Assembly: GCA_018266215.1 (NCBI GenBank) | Contig: JAFEAV010000069.1 | Coordinates: 1-35,098 of the forward strand | Source of the DNA: Cyanobacteria bacterium SZAS LIN-3 | GTDB taxonomy: Bacteria > Cyanobacteriota > Vampirovibrionia > Obscuribacterales > Obscuribacteraceae | Length of the DNA: 35,098 nucleotides | Reading direction: 5' to 3' | Shown: piece by piece, positions 24,638 to 32,853 of the stretch | How positions within the stretch are numbered: the first letter of the stretch is position 1 | How the letters are laid out: every line of letters begins with the position of its first letter | Translations under genes and position numbers: made by a program | Notes under the pieces: model-generated | The model's input: the letters and a program-made list of their open reading frames with translations, nothing else | The model's database searches: none | Told to the model about the DNA's origin: nothing

Positions 24638-26980
24638 ATGTCCAGCGGGCAGACAAAACCTGAAAAGGATGACACTGGAAAGCCTGCTGCGGCACCGGCG
24701 CAAACCGGCCGAGCAGAGAGCTTCTTTGATATGGCCGCCCGCAGTCTCCATGAATTTCAAGGTGATACCACTAACCGCATCGTCGATCTGATTGCGCACC
24801 AGGATCTGGCCCGCAAGTTTTCCGATTCGATCAATAGTCAGCTGGCCGGGCAATATGTAGAAGGAAAAGCGCTGCTTGAAACTCGCGCGGCGCAGGGTAA
24901 AACCGCCTCGGATTTATCCGGCCTGAGCCCGGCTCAGCAAACCGCCGTTCGTGCCTATCAAAAGATTCACAATGAGCTTCCCGCCTCCATTCCGCTGGTG
25001 GATCGCGACGCGCTGATGCGCAGTGTTGAGCGCAGTATCGAGAGCAAAGTACGCACTTCCAGGCCGGAAAGCACCCCCATTCCAGAACCTCATCCGCGCG
25101 CTGTTGAATTTCACAAAGCGCTTGATTCTGCGCCGGCGATGACCGGCAGCAGCACGGGACGCACTATCCCCAAGCCCCATGAGCCTGAGGCCCGCGAGCT
25201 GAAAAGCACAAGGAGTGATGGCAGCCCCGCGGCGTACCAGTCGAAGCCGCAGGAGCAGGCTAAACCTCAGCAAGAAGTAAGACAGATCGAAGCCGATAAA
25301 CACATATCGGCGCCGAAGGTGGTAGCTAATCTCGAGTCGGTTGGGACAGTCAGTGAGGCACCACCAGCGAGGGCACAGGCTCGCGGTGATACTGCCGGTG
25401 CAATTCCGTTCTCTCCCCTCCTGCGCGATAAGACTCTGCCGCCCGAGTGGATTCAGCCGAGGCTGGAGACATTTTCACTCAGGCCCGCGGCGGTAGCTCC
25501 GATTGTATTTGAGCGCTTAACCGCGAAGGCTCTGCCCTATCTGCCTCACGAGTCTGAGACACCCGGACGCGTTATCGAACCGCCCGCACAGCAGAAAGCA
25601 AGCAGTGAGCGCTGGTGCAATATCTCGGTGCGCCTGCTGGGACTGCCCGGGTCGAGACCTGTGGAGGTAACAATTGTTCGATCAGGATCAAAGCGGATTT
25701 TCCCGGCAGATGATCCGGTTGTGCAAAAGCGCATGCACATTGTTCGCCTGATCCTTACTAATCAGGGCATTCCTATAGGCAGAATCTTTGATCAGAGCCT
25801 CCGCCTCCTGCCCCTGCGGCCGTCAGCTCCGCGCCAGGATGCTGCCGCAACGGTACGGGCTGCCGACAGCGTTGTAAGACTCGGCCCGAGCTCAGGTGTT
25901 GTTTCCCGTCCCCTCTCTTCCGCTCCCAGCGAGTCGGCTCCTTCCACCAGACCTGATTCAACTGCGACAGAGAAAGTTCAGGGACCAGGGCAAGGGCCTG
26001 CTAAGAGATTCGTTAAGCCAGAACATGAGCGATTTGTGGAGAAATCCGTAGATCAATCGGTCGATAAACAAGCCGACAGACTTCAGCCGCAGATAACTGA
26101 TTCTGCTGGTTCTCACTCAAGGTTCGAACCAGTATCGAAATCAGGATCAGGAACAGAACCAGAATCACGATCAAAATCAGAGTCAGAACCGGAGTCAGAA
26201 TTGGACTCTGAATTAGAGCTAGATCCTGATTCGGGCGCTGAGGACGAGCCGGGAAAAACCCCGACGGGGTCAAAGGCCGAAGGACAGCAGCAAACAAGGA
26301 TTACTAAAACCTTTGTTGTGCGCGGCTCGATGCCGGATAAGCGCTACATCACCGGTGGCGAGCTGGCCTTTGTGGCAATCATGGCCCTGGCCGGCGCCTC
26401 CCGGGTGAGACCCGATGAAAACGCAGGTGCCCATGGCCTGGGCATGGTGCGGCGGGAATATATCATGGTCGAGGAAGAAGAGGGCGTGGTCTGGAGCGAG
26501 CCTGGCTACGAATTGCCGCCGCTGCCGGGAAAAGCAAGGGTCGATTCTACGGAAGATGCCGACAATTCTGAGGCGAAAGAGACCGCCGGCGGCAGCCGAC
26601 CCAGAGCCGAGAGTGAGCGCAAGATTTTAATGCGCCCTCAGATTATGGTCCAGGCGGAGGACGATCTGGCCGAGATGGCCGGCCTTTTGTTCAATGACTC
26701 ACGCTTCGGACATCTGATCGCCGATATCAATCGCCACTCTACCAGGCAAAAATTTGAAGCCGGTGCGCGAGTGGTGATGCTCTATACCAGACAACGCCTA
26801 TCGCTGCCTGTTTATCAGGATATTCTGCGCTTCTCCTCTACTCATTTGCGTGAAGCCGGGCAGATCAAACTAATAACCGTCGTGGAAAATTCCGCGGTTG
26901 ATCGTGAACTGCTGGAGCATGGCCTGGGTCAGATTCTCGGGCTCAACTCGCCCAACCGAGATCCGCTCGGTCCCACCTGA
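24638..26980 (+). CDS. Large low-complexity protein, possible LysM-like C-terminus
   Basis: 780 residues, ATG start 24 bases after the LRR kinase. Residues ~1-135 are helical and charged, including a conserved-looking FFDMAARSLHEFQGD stretch. Residues ~136-480 are Pro/Ser/Ala-rich linkers with two islands of structure. Residues ~497-525 are an alternating Ser/Glu block encoded by a hexameric DNA repeat. A short hydrophobic stretch (~570-585) does not clearly span a membrane. The last ~110 residues have the rhythm of a LysM-like unit (MVQAEDDLAEMAGLLF then GHLIADINR, then EAGARVVML). No signal peptide. Function unknown; co-transcription with the kinase makes it a candidate substrate or partner, which is inference. 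Confidence 0.65.
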   Translation: MSSGQTKPEKDDTGKPAAAPAQTGRAESFFDMAARSLHEFQGDTTNRIVDLIAHQDLARKFSDSINSQLAGQYVEGKALLETRAAQGKTASDLSGLSPAQQTAVRAYQKIHNELPASIPLVDRDALMRSVERSIESKVRTSRPESTPIPEPHPRAVEFHKALDSAPAMTGSSTGRTIPKPHEPEARELKSTRSDGSPAAYQSKPQEQAKPQQEVRQIEADKHISAPKVVANLESVGTVSEAPPARAQARGDTAGAIPFSPLLRDKTLPPEWIQPRLETFSLRPAAVAPIVFERLTAKALPYLPHESETPGRVIEPPAQQKASSERWCNISVRLLGLPGSRPVEVTIVRSGSKRIFPADDPVVQKRMHIVRLILTNQGIPIGRIFDQSLRLLPLRPSAPRQDAAATVRAADSVVRLGPSSGVVSRPLSSAPSESAPSTRPDSTATEKVQGPGQGPAKRFVKPEHERFVEKSVDQSVDKQADRLQPQITDSAGSHSRFEPVSKSGSGTEPESRSKSESEPESELDSELELDPDSGAEDEPGKTPTGSKAEGQQQTRITKTFVVRGSMPDKRYITGGELAFVAIMALAGASRVRPDENAGAHGLGMVRREYIMVEEEEGVVWSEPGYELPPLPGKARVDSTEDADNSEAKETAGGSRPRAESERKILMRPQIMVQAEDDLAEMAGLLFNDSRFGHLIADINRHSTRQKFEAGARVVMLYTRQRLSLPVYQDILRFSSTHLREAGQIKLITVVENSAVDRELLEHGLGQILGLNSPNRDPLGPT
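26125..26222 (+). repeat. Imperfect hexameric tandem repeat in coding sequence
   Basis: Roughly sixteen imperfect copies of a six-base unit close to GAATCA / GAACCA run in frame and encode alternating Ser/Glu/Lys. Copy-number changes would leave the reading frame intact. The repeat looks locally AG-rich compared with the flanking sequence. Confidence 0.75.
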
Positions 26981-26997
26981 GTCTTGCGGTCTTTCGG

Positions 26998-27765
26998 TCA
27001 GACTTTTTCTTCCACTTCGTAGCCGAATTCGCTGAAGAGCCATTCGTCGACGCCCTGGGCGTGACGGCTCAGATCCTCTTGTGTGATCAGACCGCGTTTA
27101 AGCGCCTCGAACATCAGCCGGGCCCGTGGGTTGTAAATTTCCATTCCCGCGCTTTCCTTCAAGTAGCCATCTTCACCTTTGAGCAATTTAGAAAGCAGCA
27201 TGGAAAGTCTGTTCTGGGCGCCGCGGTAGGAGATGTGCTCCTTGCGGGCAATGGCCTTGTCCGTCAGACCGGCAGCGATATCGAGCAAAGTTTCATACTC
27301 CAGATCGGTTACGGCACTGCTGCGATCCTTCAACCTGGCTTTGACCGCCTCCACCGCCGGTACTATAAAAGGAAGATCGTAGAAGACAATGGAATTTATT
27401 GCTTCCAGGACTTTCTCATCGCTCTCGGTCTTCAGCACATAGCCGTGAATCGCCTCGTCCGGCACAATTTTGCCGAGCTCGCGGATGTAAGCTTCATAGT
27501 GGTATTGTGACCAGAAGAGAATCTTGGTCGTCGGTTTTGCCGCCCATATCTCGCTGGCGGCTTTGATACCATTCAGCTCCGGCATCGCCACATCCATAAT
27601 AATCAAGTCGAAGTTTTCGGCCTTCGCCAGACGGACAGCTTCCAGACCGTTTTCGGCGAAGAGGACATGATCGAGCTTGCTTCCTCTATTACTGAATAGT
27701 TTCTCGATCAACTTTTGGGCATGCTCTCTCAGCGACGGCAGGTCTTCGGCAATGAGGATTTTCAC
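26998..27765 (-). CDS. Response regulator, NarL/LuxR-like
   Basis: 255 residues. The receiver domain (~1-125) has the acidic pair Glu7-Asp8, phospho-acceptor Asp58 in LIIMDVAMPELNG, and a Lys in YVLKTES (~112) as the conserved lysine. The output part (~150-200) reads VTDLEYETLLDIAAGLTDKAIARK, a fit to the GerE/LuxR helix-turn-helix. The recognition helix SYRGAQNRLSMLLSKL departs from the common TVKNHL pattern. A ~50-residue extension follows, longer than in typical NarL proteins. The start overlaps the stop of the histidine kinase gene by four bases (ATGA). It should be the partner of that kinase; target genes are unknown. Confidence 0.9.
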   Translation of the reverse strand: MKILIAEDLPSLREHAQKLIEKLFSNRGSKLDHVLFAENGLEAVRLAKAENFDLIIMDVAMPELNGIKAASEIWAAKPTTKILFWSQYHYEAYIRELGKIVPDEAIHGYVLKTESDEKVLEAINSIVFYDLPFIVPAVEAVKARLKDRSSAVTDLEYETLLDIAAGLTDKAIARKEHISYRGAQNRLSMLLSKLLKGEDGYLKESAGMEIYNPRARLMFEALKRGLITQEDLSRHAQGVDEWLFSEFGYEVEEKV

Positions 27766-28916
27766 GGGCTCTCCTTGATCGCTTCATGTATGTTCAGTCT
27801 GAGTTCGACGCGGCAACCTTTTTGTTCTTTACCCGGCAGCCAGGCAATATTGCCGCCGATCAGATCCATTCGTTGTCTCATATATCTGAGGCCGCGCGAC
27901 TGGCCGCGTTCTTTATCGGCAGCTATACCCGAGCCGTCGTCAGTGATGCTGATAATAAGGGTCCTGCCATTGTCGTCAGTGCTTATTTCCATTTCCACCT
28001 TGCCGGCCCCGGCATGCTTGACCGTATTGGAGAGGGCTTCCTGCACTGTCCTGAAGACCAGTAAGGACTCTATTTGTGATAGTTTTTCCAGTGCCTCCTG
28101 GCCATCGTTCTTGAAACGTGCTTTGAATTTACCGCGGCTGGCGCAGCGGCGAAGCAGGTCATCCAGAGCGTTTGCCAGGCCGAGATTTTCCAGTACCGAA
28201 GGCGTCAGGTTTTCCATGACTTCGCGCACCTGTCCGGTTGCAGCATCAACCATGGACTCTATTGCTTCAATTTGATTGAGATGCGCATCCTCGCCCGACT
28301 GACTCTTCTTGAGGAGGTCCAGAGCGCTGCGCAGCGCCTTCAAATCATTGAGCACTTGATCGTGGAGGTCGGAGGCCAGAATTCGCCTGTCGGCTTCGTC
28401 CTGCTTAACCAGCTGTAAGTGAGCTTCCTTGATTTCTTTCTCTTTCAGCGCAAGGACTATTTTGGAATCCTCAGCAATCTTTCTCCTGTCGCTTCTGGCC
28501 TGATCAACTCTGCCCCAGGCGAAGGCAGCCAGCAAACCAAGCAAAATCGCCAGCGGCACAGTATCAAAATTTAGATACTTCCAGACAAGCCACTGGCTGA
28601 AGTAAGCCAGGACGATTATTTGCAATGAACTGATTATGGTGGCACTACCTCTGGTCTTGCAGGCGGCACGATAGCACGCAAAAACCAGGGGCCATTCTAT
28701 TACCAGGCCGGTCAAAATCGCCTGCCAGAGGATGAGTGCCTGCGGGTTGTTGCTTGAATAAGAGTGTGATGAATCGAAGCTCTGGAGCATAGCCAGGAAG
28801 CTTAGATTTGATGCGGACATGACTGTCAGGGCCAGGCCGCCGGTCGCCGCAGTCAGTACCAGAGCTCTGGCCAGGTCGGCGTACAAATCGGAGCTGCCGC
28901 CGGCCGGACTGCCCAT
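27762..28916 (-). CDS. Membrane histidine kinase, NarL/DesK-like (HisKA_3)
   Basis: 384 residues. About four membrane helices occupy ~15-135 with short loops and no separate sensor domain, so the sensing is probably in or near the membrane. A coiled region (~140-178) leads to the HisKA_3 dimerisation motif ASDLHDQVLNDL with phospho-accepting His185. The ATP-binding domain follows with an N-box around VQEALSNTVKHA, DDGSGIAAD (G1 box) and RGLRYMRQRM. This build is that of NarX/DesK-type kinases that pair with LuxR-type regulators, and such a regulator is the next gene, overlapping by four bases. It starts one base after the stop of the TPR gene. Confidence 0.92.
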   Translation of the reverse strand: MGSPAGGSSDLYADLARALVLTAATGGLALTVMSASNLSFLAMLQSFDSSHSYSSNNPQALILWQAILTGLVIEWPLVFACYRAACKTRGSATIISSLQIIVLAYFSQWLVWKYLNFDTVPLAILLGLLAAFAWGRVDQARSDRRKIAEDSKIVLALKEKEIKEAHLQLVKQDEADRRILASDLHDQVLNDLKALRSALDLLKKSQSGEDAHLNQIEAIESMVDAATGQVREVMENLTPSVLENLGLANALDDLLRRCASRGKFKARFKNDGQEALEKLSQIESLLVFRTVQEALSNTVKHAGAGKVEMEISTDDNGRTLIISITDDGSGIAADKERGQSRGLRYMRQRMDLIGGNIAWLPGKEQKGCRVELRLNIHEAIKESP

Positions 28917-28917
28917 T

Positions 28918-29826
28918 TCAGTGGCCCGTTTTGGCTGGCGCAGCCGGTCCTTTGATGCGATTCAGGAAGGCTTTCGCGACCCAATATTCGACCGAGTTGG
29001 TTGTGCCGTGTTTGGTGACGAAGCCGAGTTTTTCTCGGGCGACATCATAGTTGGCTTTGCCTTTGATAAAGGCATCAACCCCCAGAAAACACTGGGCTTG
29101 CGTCAGATCATAGGTACTGTCCGCCGAGGCTTCCACGACTTTTTCCGGGGTCACTTTGCCGGCCAGATAGCTGAGCATCGGATAGGGCCAGTGCAATCGA
29201 TCCAACTTCTTCAGCGCTTCAGTGGTCAGTTTTTGCGCACTGGCTCTGTCTCCGCCGGACAGATAAGCAAGGGCAGTGAGGACGGCCGCGTGGGCGGAAA
29301 AATCCGACTTCCATTTCTGATCTCTCAGCCAGGCCTCGGTTTTTGGCGCCAGGCTGGCTGCTTTATCCGTAAGAAGATAACTGCCGGCTCTATTGACGAC
29401 GGCATATTTATCGGTGGGATCGAGGGCCAGAGCTTGATCAAAATTGCTTATCGCTTTGTCGGCGATGCCCTGCCTGAAATAGACGACACCACGATTATTG
29501 AAGGCCAGATGCGCCTTGTCATCAAGGGCGATGGCACGATCAAAATCGGAAAGAGCGGCTTTGTAATTACCCAGTTCACTGTATGCGGTGCCTCGATCCA
29601 CCAGCGCTACGGCAAGCTCGGAAGGACTGGCCTGTTTATCGGCGGCCAGGGTGAGCTCCTGTATGGCCAGTTTGTATTCCTGCCTTTGCAGGAAGTCCTT
29701 GCCCAGATCATAGTGACGCTGATACTCGGCCGAAGCCAGTGCCGGCCCGACCGGCCAGAGAGACGCCACAATCATCGACAGGGCAATGTTTTTCGAAATT
29801 CGACGGCTTTTAGCTGGTTTTTTCAT
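28918..29826 (-). CDS. Secreted TPR protein
   Basis: 302 residues. Residues 1-32 are a signal peptide with a basic start (MKKPAKSRR) and cleavage near ALA. TPR units follow from ~33 to ~160, including ALVDRGTAYSELGNYKAALS, LAFNNRGVVYFRQGIADKAI and YAVVNRAGSYLL. The C-terminal half is helical with less regular repeats. The protein is probably extracytoplasmic. It is the first gene of the operon with the histidine kinase and response regulator, so it may present a signal to the membrane kinase; this is inference. A longer-looking antisense frame over this locus was rejected because the TPR pattern is clear here. Confidence 0.88.
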   Translation of the reverse strand: MKKPAKSRRISKNIALSMIVASLWPVGPALASAEYQRHYDLGKDFLQRQEYKLAIQELTLAADKQASPSELAVALVDRGTAYSELGNYKAALSDFDRAIALDDKAHLAFNNRGVVYFRQGIADKAISNFDQALALDPTDKYAVVNRAGSYLLTDKAASLAPKTEAWLRDQKWKSDFSAHAAVLTALAYLSGGDRASAQKLTTEALKKLDRLHWPYPMLSYLAGKVTPEKVVEASADSTYDLTQAQCFLGVDAFIKGKANYDVAREKLGFVTKHGTTNSVEYWVAKAFLNRIKGPAAPAKTGH

Positions 29827-30003
29827 GGCTAAATTTTAGACTCCTTGCCCTATAAGTGTCCTGGGAGTTACTAAATAACTGCCAAATCTTTGTAAACGCC
29901 TCTTAACAACGCTCGAAATACTGCCCGGCGCTTGCTTCAAAGGCTCTTTTTTGGGTATGTCCTTAAAGGCGATTGGTAATATTTGGTACCGGAGTTTACT
30001 CTC

Positions 30004-30906
30004 GTGCAGGGCGATTGGGGAAACGATAACGACTGGCAGCTTAAAAAGCTCCAGCACGATTCCTTGAAGACGGCTGAAAAGGTCGTGGAAACTCTGCGCG
30101 AAACAATCGAGCGCGAAGTGCTGGCCCAGGGCAAGGAGTACGAGCGGCGCTTTGGCCCGCGCTCGGCTCAGTTTACCGAGTACTTGACCATGGTTGCCCA
30201 GAAGCTCGAACAGCACGGTATCACCCATCCGGAAGTCATAAACTGGCTCAATTCCGCCGCCACCGAAGGGGCCGTACCGCGAGATTATGCCAGCGATTTG
30301 CGCGATTCGCAGTCGCGCACCGTACCCTTCATCGACGGCGGGCCGATGCACGACTTTGGCGAACAGAGTCTCATGGATCGCTCGCTGGGAAATCAAGGTG
30401 CTTCCTCCCAGCGACCACAGGCCTTTGCGCCCGCGGCTCCGTCACCATTGCCGGCTCAGGGTATGACTACTTTTGAATTTGAAAAAGCTCCGACCAACGG
30501 CAACGGTCACACTAACGGTCAGGGCAATGGACACGGCACACCTTCTCAGGGAGTGCCAATACCTCAGCACACGCCGGTTTCCATGCCGCTGCAGCAGATG
30601 ATGCCGAGCACCAGACCGCAGCCCAACCTGAATCAGACTGCCGTAGTACAGCCCGGACCCCAGCCCTCAAGTTTCCCGGCACCAACCGGACACACCGCCG
30701 CCTTTGCCCCGGCTCCGCCGCCAGTGCCAGTACCAGTACCTGCGCCCCACGCGACACCTATACCGGCCTCAATCCAAGCTCAGCTGCCACCGTCGATGAC
30801 AGGTGGTCGGCCCCCTCAGCCGCCGGCTCCCGCACCGCAGCCCAAGCACGACGAAAAGCCGGAAGAAGAAAAATACGTCTTCGACCCATTCACAGCCTGG
30901 GACTAA
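30004..30906 (+). CDS. Proline-rich hypothetical protein with conserved-looking ends
   Basis: 300 residues from a GTG at 30004 with GGAG nine bases upstream; a TTG at 29983 would add seven residues. Residues ~1-95 are helical and charged and could form a coiled dimer (SLKTAEKVVETLRETIEREV). Residues ~130-285 are Pro/Ala/Gln/Gly-rich and probably disordered, with an Asn-Gly-His stretch and PVPVPVP repeats. The protein ends with an acidic-aromatic tail, KYVFDPFTAWD, which may be a short docking motif. No signal peptide, so cytoplasmic. Function unknown. The 29827-30003 gap with the divergent TPR gene should hold promoters for both. Confidence 0.65.
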   Translation: MQGDWGNDNDWQLKKLQHDSLKTAEKVVETLRETIEREVLAQGKEYERRFGPRSAQFTEYLTMVAQKLEQHGITHPEVINWLNSAATEGAVPRDYASDLRDSQSRTVPFIDGGPMHDFGEQSLMDRSLGNQGASSQRPQAFAPAAPSPLPAQGMTTFEFEKAPTNGNGHTNGQGNGHGTPSQGVPIPQHTPVSMPLQQMMPSTRPQPNLNQTAVVQPGPQPSSFPAPTGHTAAFAPAPPPVPVPVPAPHATPIPASIQAQLPPSMTGGRPPQPPAPAPQPKHDEKPEEEKYVFDPFTAWD

Positions 30907-30918
30907 AATTTCTACCGT

Positions 30919-31440
30919 TTACTGCCGAACAATATTGGCGACGATGTTGACGAACGGACCGGGCGCCTTGTAGCCAAGGATGCGACCTTTTTCACGGCCG
31001 GAAGGATCCAGGATCAATATGCAGGGGTAGCCCTGGGGTTCGTATTTTTCTTTCACCCACTGACCTGTAGCCGGATCGTCGGTGTCGCATTTTACCCAGA
31101 CGAAATGATTGCCCAGGGTGCCTATGACATTAGGATTGCTCAGGGTGTCGGCATCCAATCTTTTGCACCAGTGACAGCGCTCGGTGTAACAGTCCACGAG
31201 GACCCAGCGTCTGGCATATTTAGCGGCAGTCAGTGCCGAGCGAAGATCGTGACTCCAGGTCAAAGAAGTGGGTGCGGCTTGCTGGGCCTGAGCGGCGGGA
31301 GCAGCGGTTTTCTTTGCGCCTTTGGCTTGCAATTGATCAGTCAAGCTGGAGGATAGAGTAGCGGCAAGAAGCGACAGCATGACCAAACCGACTCGCCGAA
31401 TCGATCTGATTTTGGTAGTCCGTTTGTTCATGGCTTTCAT
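30919..31440 (-). CDS. Secreted thioredoxin-like protein (CHWC)
   Basis: 173 residues. A basic N-terminus and hydrophobic core (GLVMLSLLAATLSSS) make a signal peptide ending near residue 40. The mature part is a thioredoxin fold of the Thioredoxin_7/DsbD-gamma kind: WVLVDCYTERCHWCKRLD, with the redox-active CHWC at ~84-87 and an extra Cys at ~79, then a strand with WVKCDTDD, then QGYPCILILDPSG carrying the cis-Pro just before another Cys. Such proteins reduce or protect disulfides outside the cytoplasm. It starts 11 bases after the stop of the SRPBCC gene, so they are probably co-transcribed. Convergent with the proline-rich gene. Confidence 0.88.
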   Translation of the reverse strand: MKAMNKRTTKIRSIRRVGLVMLSLLAATLSSSLTDQLQAKGAKKTAAPAAQAQQAAPTSLTWSHDLRSALTAAKYARRWVLVDCYTERCHWCKRLDADTLSNPNVIGTLGNHFVWVKCDTDDPATGQWVKEKYEPQGYPCILILDPSGREKGRILGYKAPGPFVNIVANIVRQ

Positions 31441-31451
31441 ATAAACACCCG

Positions 31452-32144
31452 CTAGTTTTGATCGTCTCTGACTTTGTCCAGTTGTTTTTCACCGCATTGA
31501 GAGTCGGCTGAATCGATTGATTTTGCCCGACCGTTGTTCTGTGCAAGTTGGCTCTGGCTGTGGCTGTGTACAAAGGAGCGCGCGTCGCTGTCGTGATGCA
31601 TTTTTGCTTCTCTGACTTCCTGGGAGTCGCACCAACGCTTGAGGTTGGCCAGCCGCCGGCTGATGTCTTTCATTGTCTGGGCACCGGACATTTCTTTTAC
31701 GAAAGGAGCCCACATTTTTGGTTCAGCGTAACTCTTAAGGGAGACTCTGGTTTCATGCCCATTTTCAAGGGGAGTTAGTTCCCAGCTGCCTTCAAAGGCT
31801 TTGAACTTATCAGAGGAAACCAGCTCGTAATCGATGCGTTTAAAAGGGACTTCAATCTCCCTATATACGAGATGGGCTGATCCGATAACGGGAAGGTTGG
31901 GGAGCTTTTCGTCGATGACCGCGACGTCTTGATGATGCGAAACCAGATGGCGCCTCGCCGGGTCGTCGGAACGGGACACCTGTATGCCTTCAAAGACAAG
32001 CTTCGGCGGTGCCTTGATAACTACTGATTGCTCAAGCAAGGTGTGGTTCTTGTTGCTGGCAAGACACGGAAGACTGGAAAGGGAAAGGGCTGTGATTGCG
32101 GCCAGGACAGCTAATGCCGGTGAACTATGACTTGAATTTTTCAT
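31452..32144 (-). CDS. Secreted SRPBCC (START-like) protein
   Basis: 230 residues from the ATG at 32144, chosen because the product then starts with a signal peptide (ALAVLAAITALSLSSLPCLA); the open frame runs further upstream to 32309 without a plausible leader. The mature protein (~34-190) has the helix-grip pattern: a first strand after SVVIKAPPKLVFEGI, several strands around FKRIDYELVSSDKFKAFEGSWELTPL, and a long C-terminal helix (TMKDISRRLANLKRWCDS). SRPBCC proteins bind hydrophobic ligands; the ligand is unknown. The last ~40 residues are polar and disordered. Probably forms a unit with the downstream thioredoxin-like gene. Confidence 0.78.
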   Translation of the reverse strand: MKNSSHSSPALAVLAAITALSLSSLPCLASNKNHTLLEQSVVIKAPPKLVFEGIQVSRSDDPARRHLVSHHQDVAVIDEKLPNLPVIGSAHLVYREIEVPFKRIDYELVSSDKFKAFEGSWELTPLENGHETRVSLKSYAEPKMWAPFVKEMSGAQTMKDISRRLANLKRWCDSQEVREAKMHHDSDARSFVHSHSQSQLAQNNGRAKSIDSADSQCGEKQLDKVRDDQN

Positions 32145-32412
32145 GATGGATGCGCGCGGAGATGAGTCAAGAGGATTGATCGGATGGATCAAATCCATTC
32201 GAATTGAATTGCCGATAAAAGACAGCCTTCCGTATATGCCATACCCTATCGTACTTTTTCTCAAACTAAAATGCCCCCAAAAATATGTCTTCCGCACATC
32301 GGATGTCATTAGAGAAGCGGATTCTGTGATAATTTAGCCGCTCGCCCACCCACTCACCTTTTCAAAGACTATAATTGGTGGCGAAATAGGACGTGAGCCG
32401 GGGATCTTTTGA
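32145..32412. other. Intergenic region between divergent genes
   Basis: 268 bases separating the SRPBCC gene (minus) and the small membrane protein gene (plus). It is AT-richer than the flanks. Apart from the -10 at 32370, I see no tRNA, no clear hairpin terminator and no repeat. A small open frame (32143-32337, plus) has no coding character. Confidence 0.5.
32370..32375 (+). promoter_or_regulatory. Candidate -10 box for the small membrane protein gene
   Basis: A perfect TATAAT lies 37 bases before the ATG at 32413, giving a leader of about 30 bases that contains GGGGA as ribosome-binding site. The expected -35 position is not a good match to TTGACA. Confidence 0.4.
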
Positions 32413-32853
32413 ATGAATTTTTTGCCAGAAAATGATGCCAGTAAAAAGGAACGGTTCAGCAAACCTGCCTTAGTGATGCTGAGCACCAGTGCCTTTTTGC
32501 TACAGAGCTTACCGGCCCTGGCCGAGAAGATTGAGCAAACAATGAGCGCCCCCAGCAAGCCGCCAAATACTGCGCTCCTGGGCTTCTTCACGATAGTGAA
32601 CTATGTCGCCGGGCTGGCAATTCTTGCCGCTCTGGTCTTCGGTGCCATTTGGTTTTTCCAGAAACGTAATGACGGCGAAGAAGATGTCGTTGATGCCGAA
32701 GGCGCCACCGTGAGCGAATCGACAACTGAAACCGAAAGCAAATCCCAGGCCGATGCTGAAGCGAAACCAGCTGCTGATGCCGAAACCAAAGCTGAAACCG
32801 GCTCTGAAAATTCAGACTCCAAGCCTGCCCAACAGGCTAAAGAAAACGCATAG
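32413..32853 (+). CDS. Small membrane protein with acidic Ala/Glu-rich tail
   Basis: 146 residues. A first hydrophobic stretch (~19-37, ending PALAE) looks like a signal peptide. A second (~55-82, GFFTIVNYVAGLAILAALVF) is a membrane helix followed directly by FFQKR, a positive-inside signal. The remaining ~60 residues are Glu/Ala/Thr/Ser-rich, repetitive (SQADAEAKPAADAETKAET) and highly acidic, in the cytoplasm by this topology. No enzyme motif. The last 17 bases overlap the 3' end of the convergent MshEN/GspE-like gene. Function unknown. Confidence 0.7.
   Translation: MNFLPENDASKKERFSKPALVMLSTSAFLLQSLPALAEKIEQTMSAPSKPPNTALLGFFTIVNYVAGLAILAALVFGAIWFFQKRNDGEEDVVDAEGATVSESTTETESKSQADAEAKPAADAETKAETGSENSDSKPAQQAKENA

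Noticed and set aside
28819..29832. Plus-strand open frame of 337 codons opposite the TPR gene
   Set aside because: The minus frame carries clear TPR repeats and a signal peptide and fits the operon spacing.
29836..30396. Minus-strand open frame of 186 codons opposite the proline-rich gene
   Set aside because: It covers only part of the locus, has no start context, and the plus frame continues with protein-like repeats to a sensible end.
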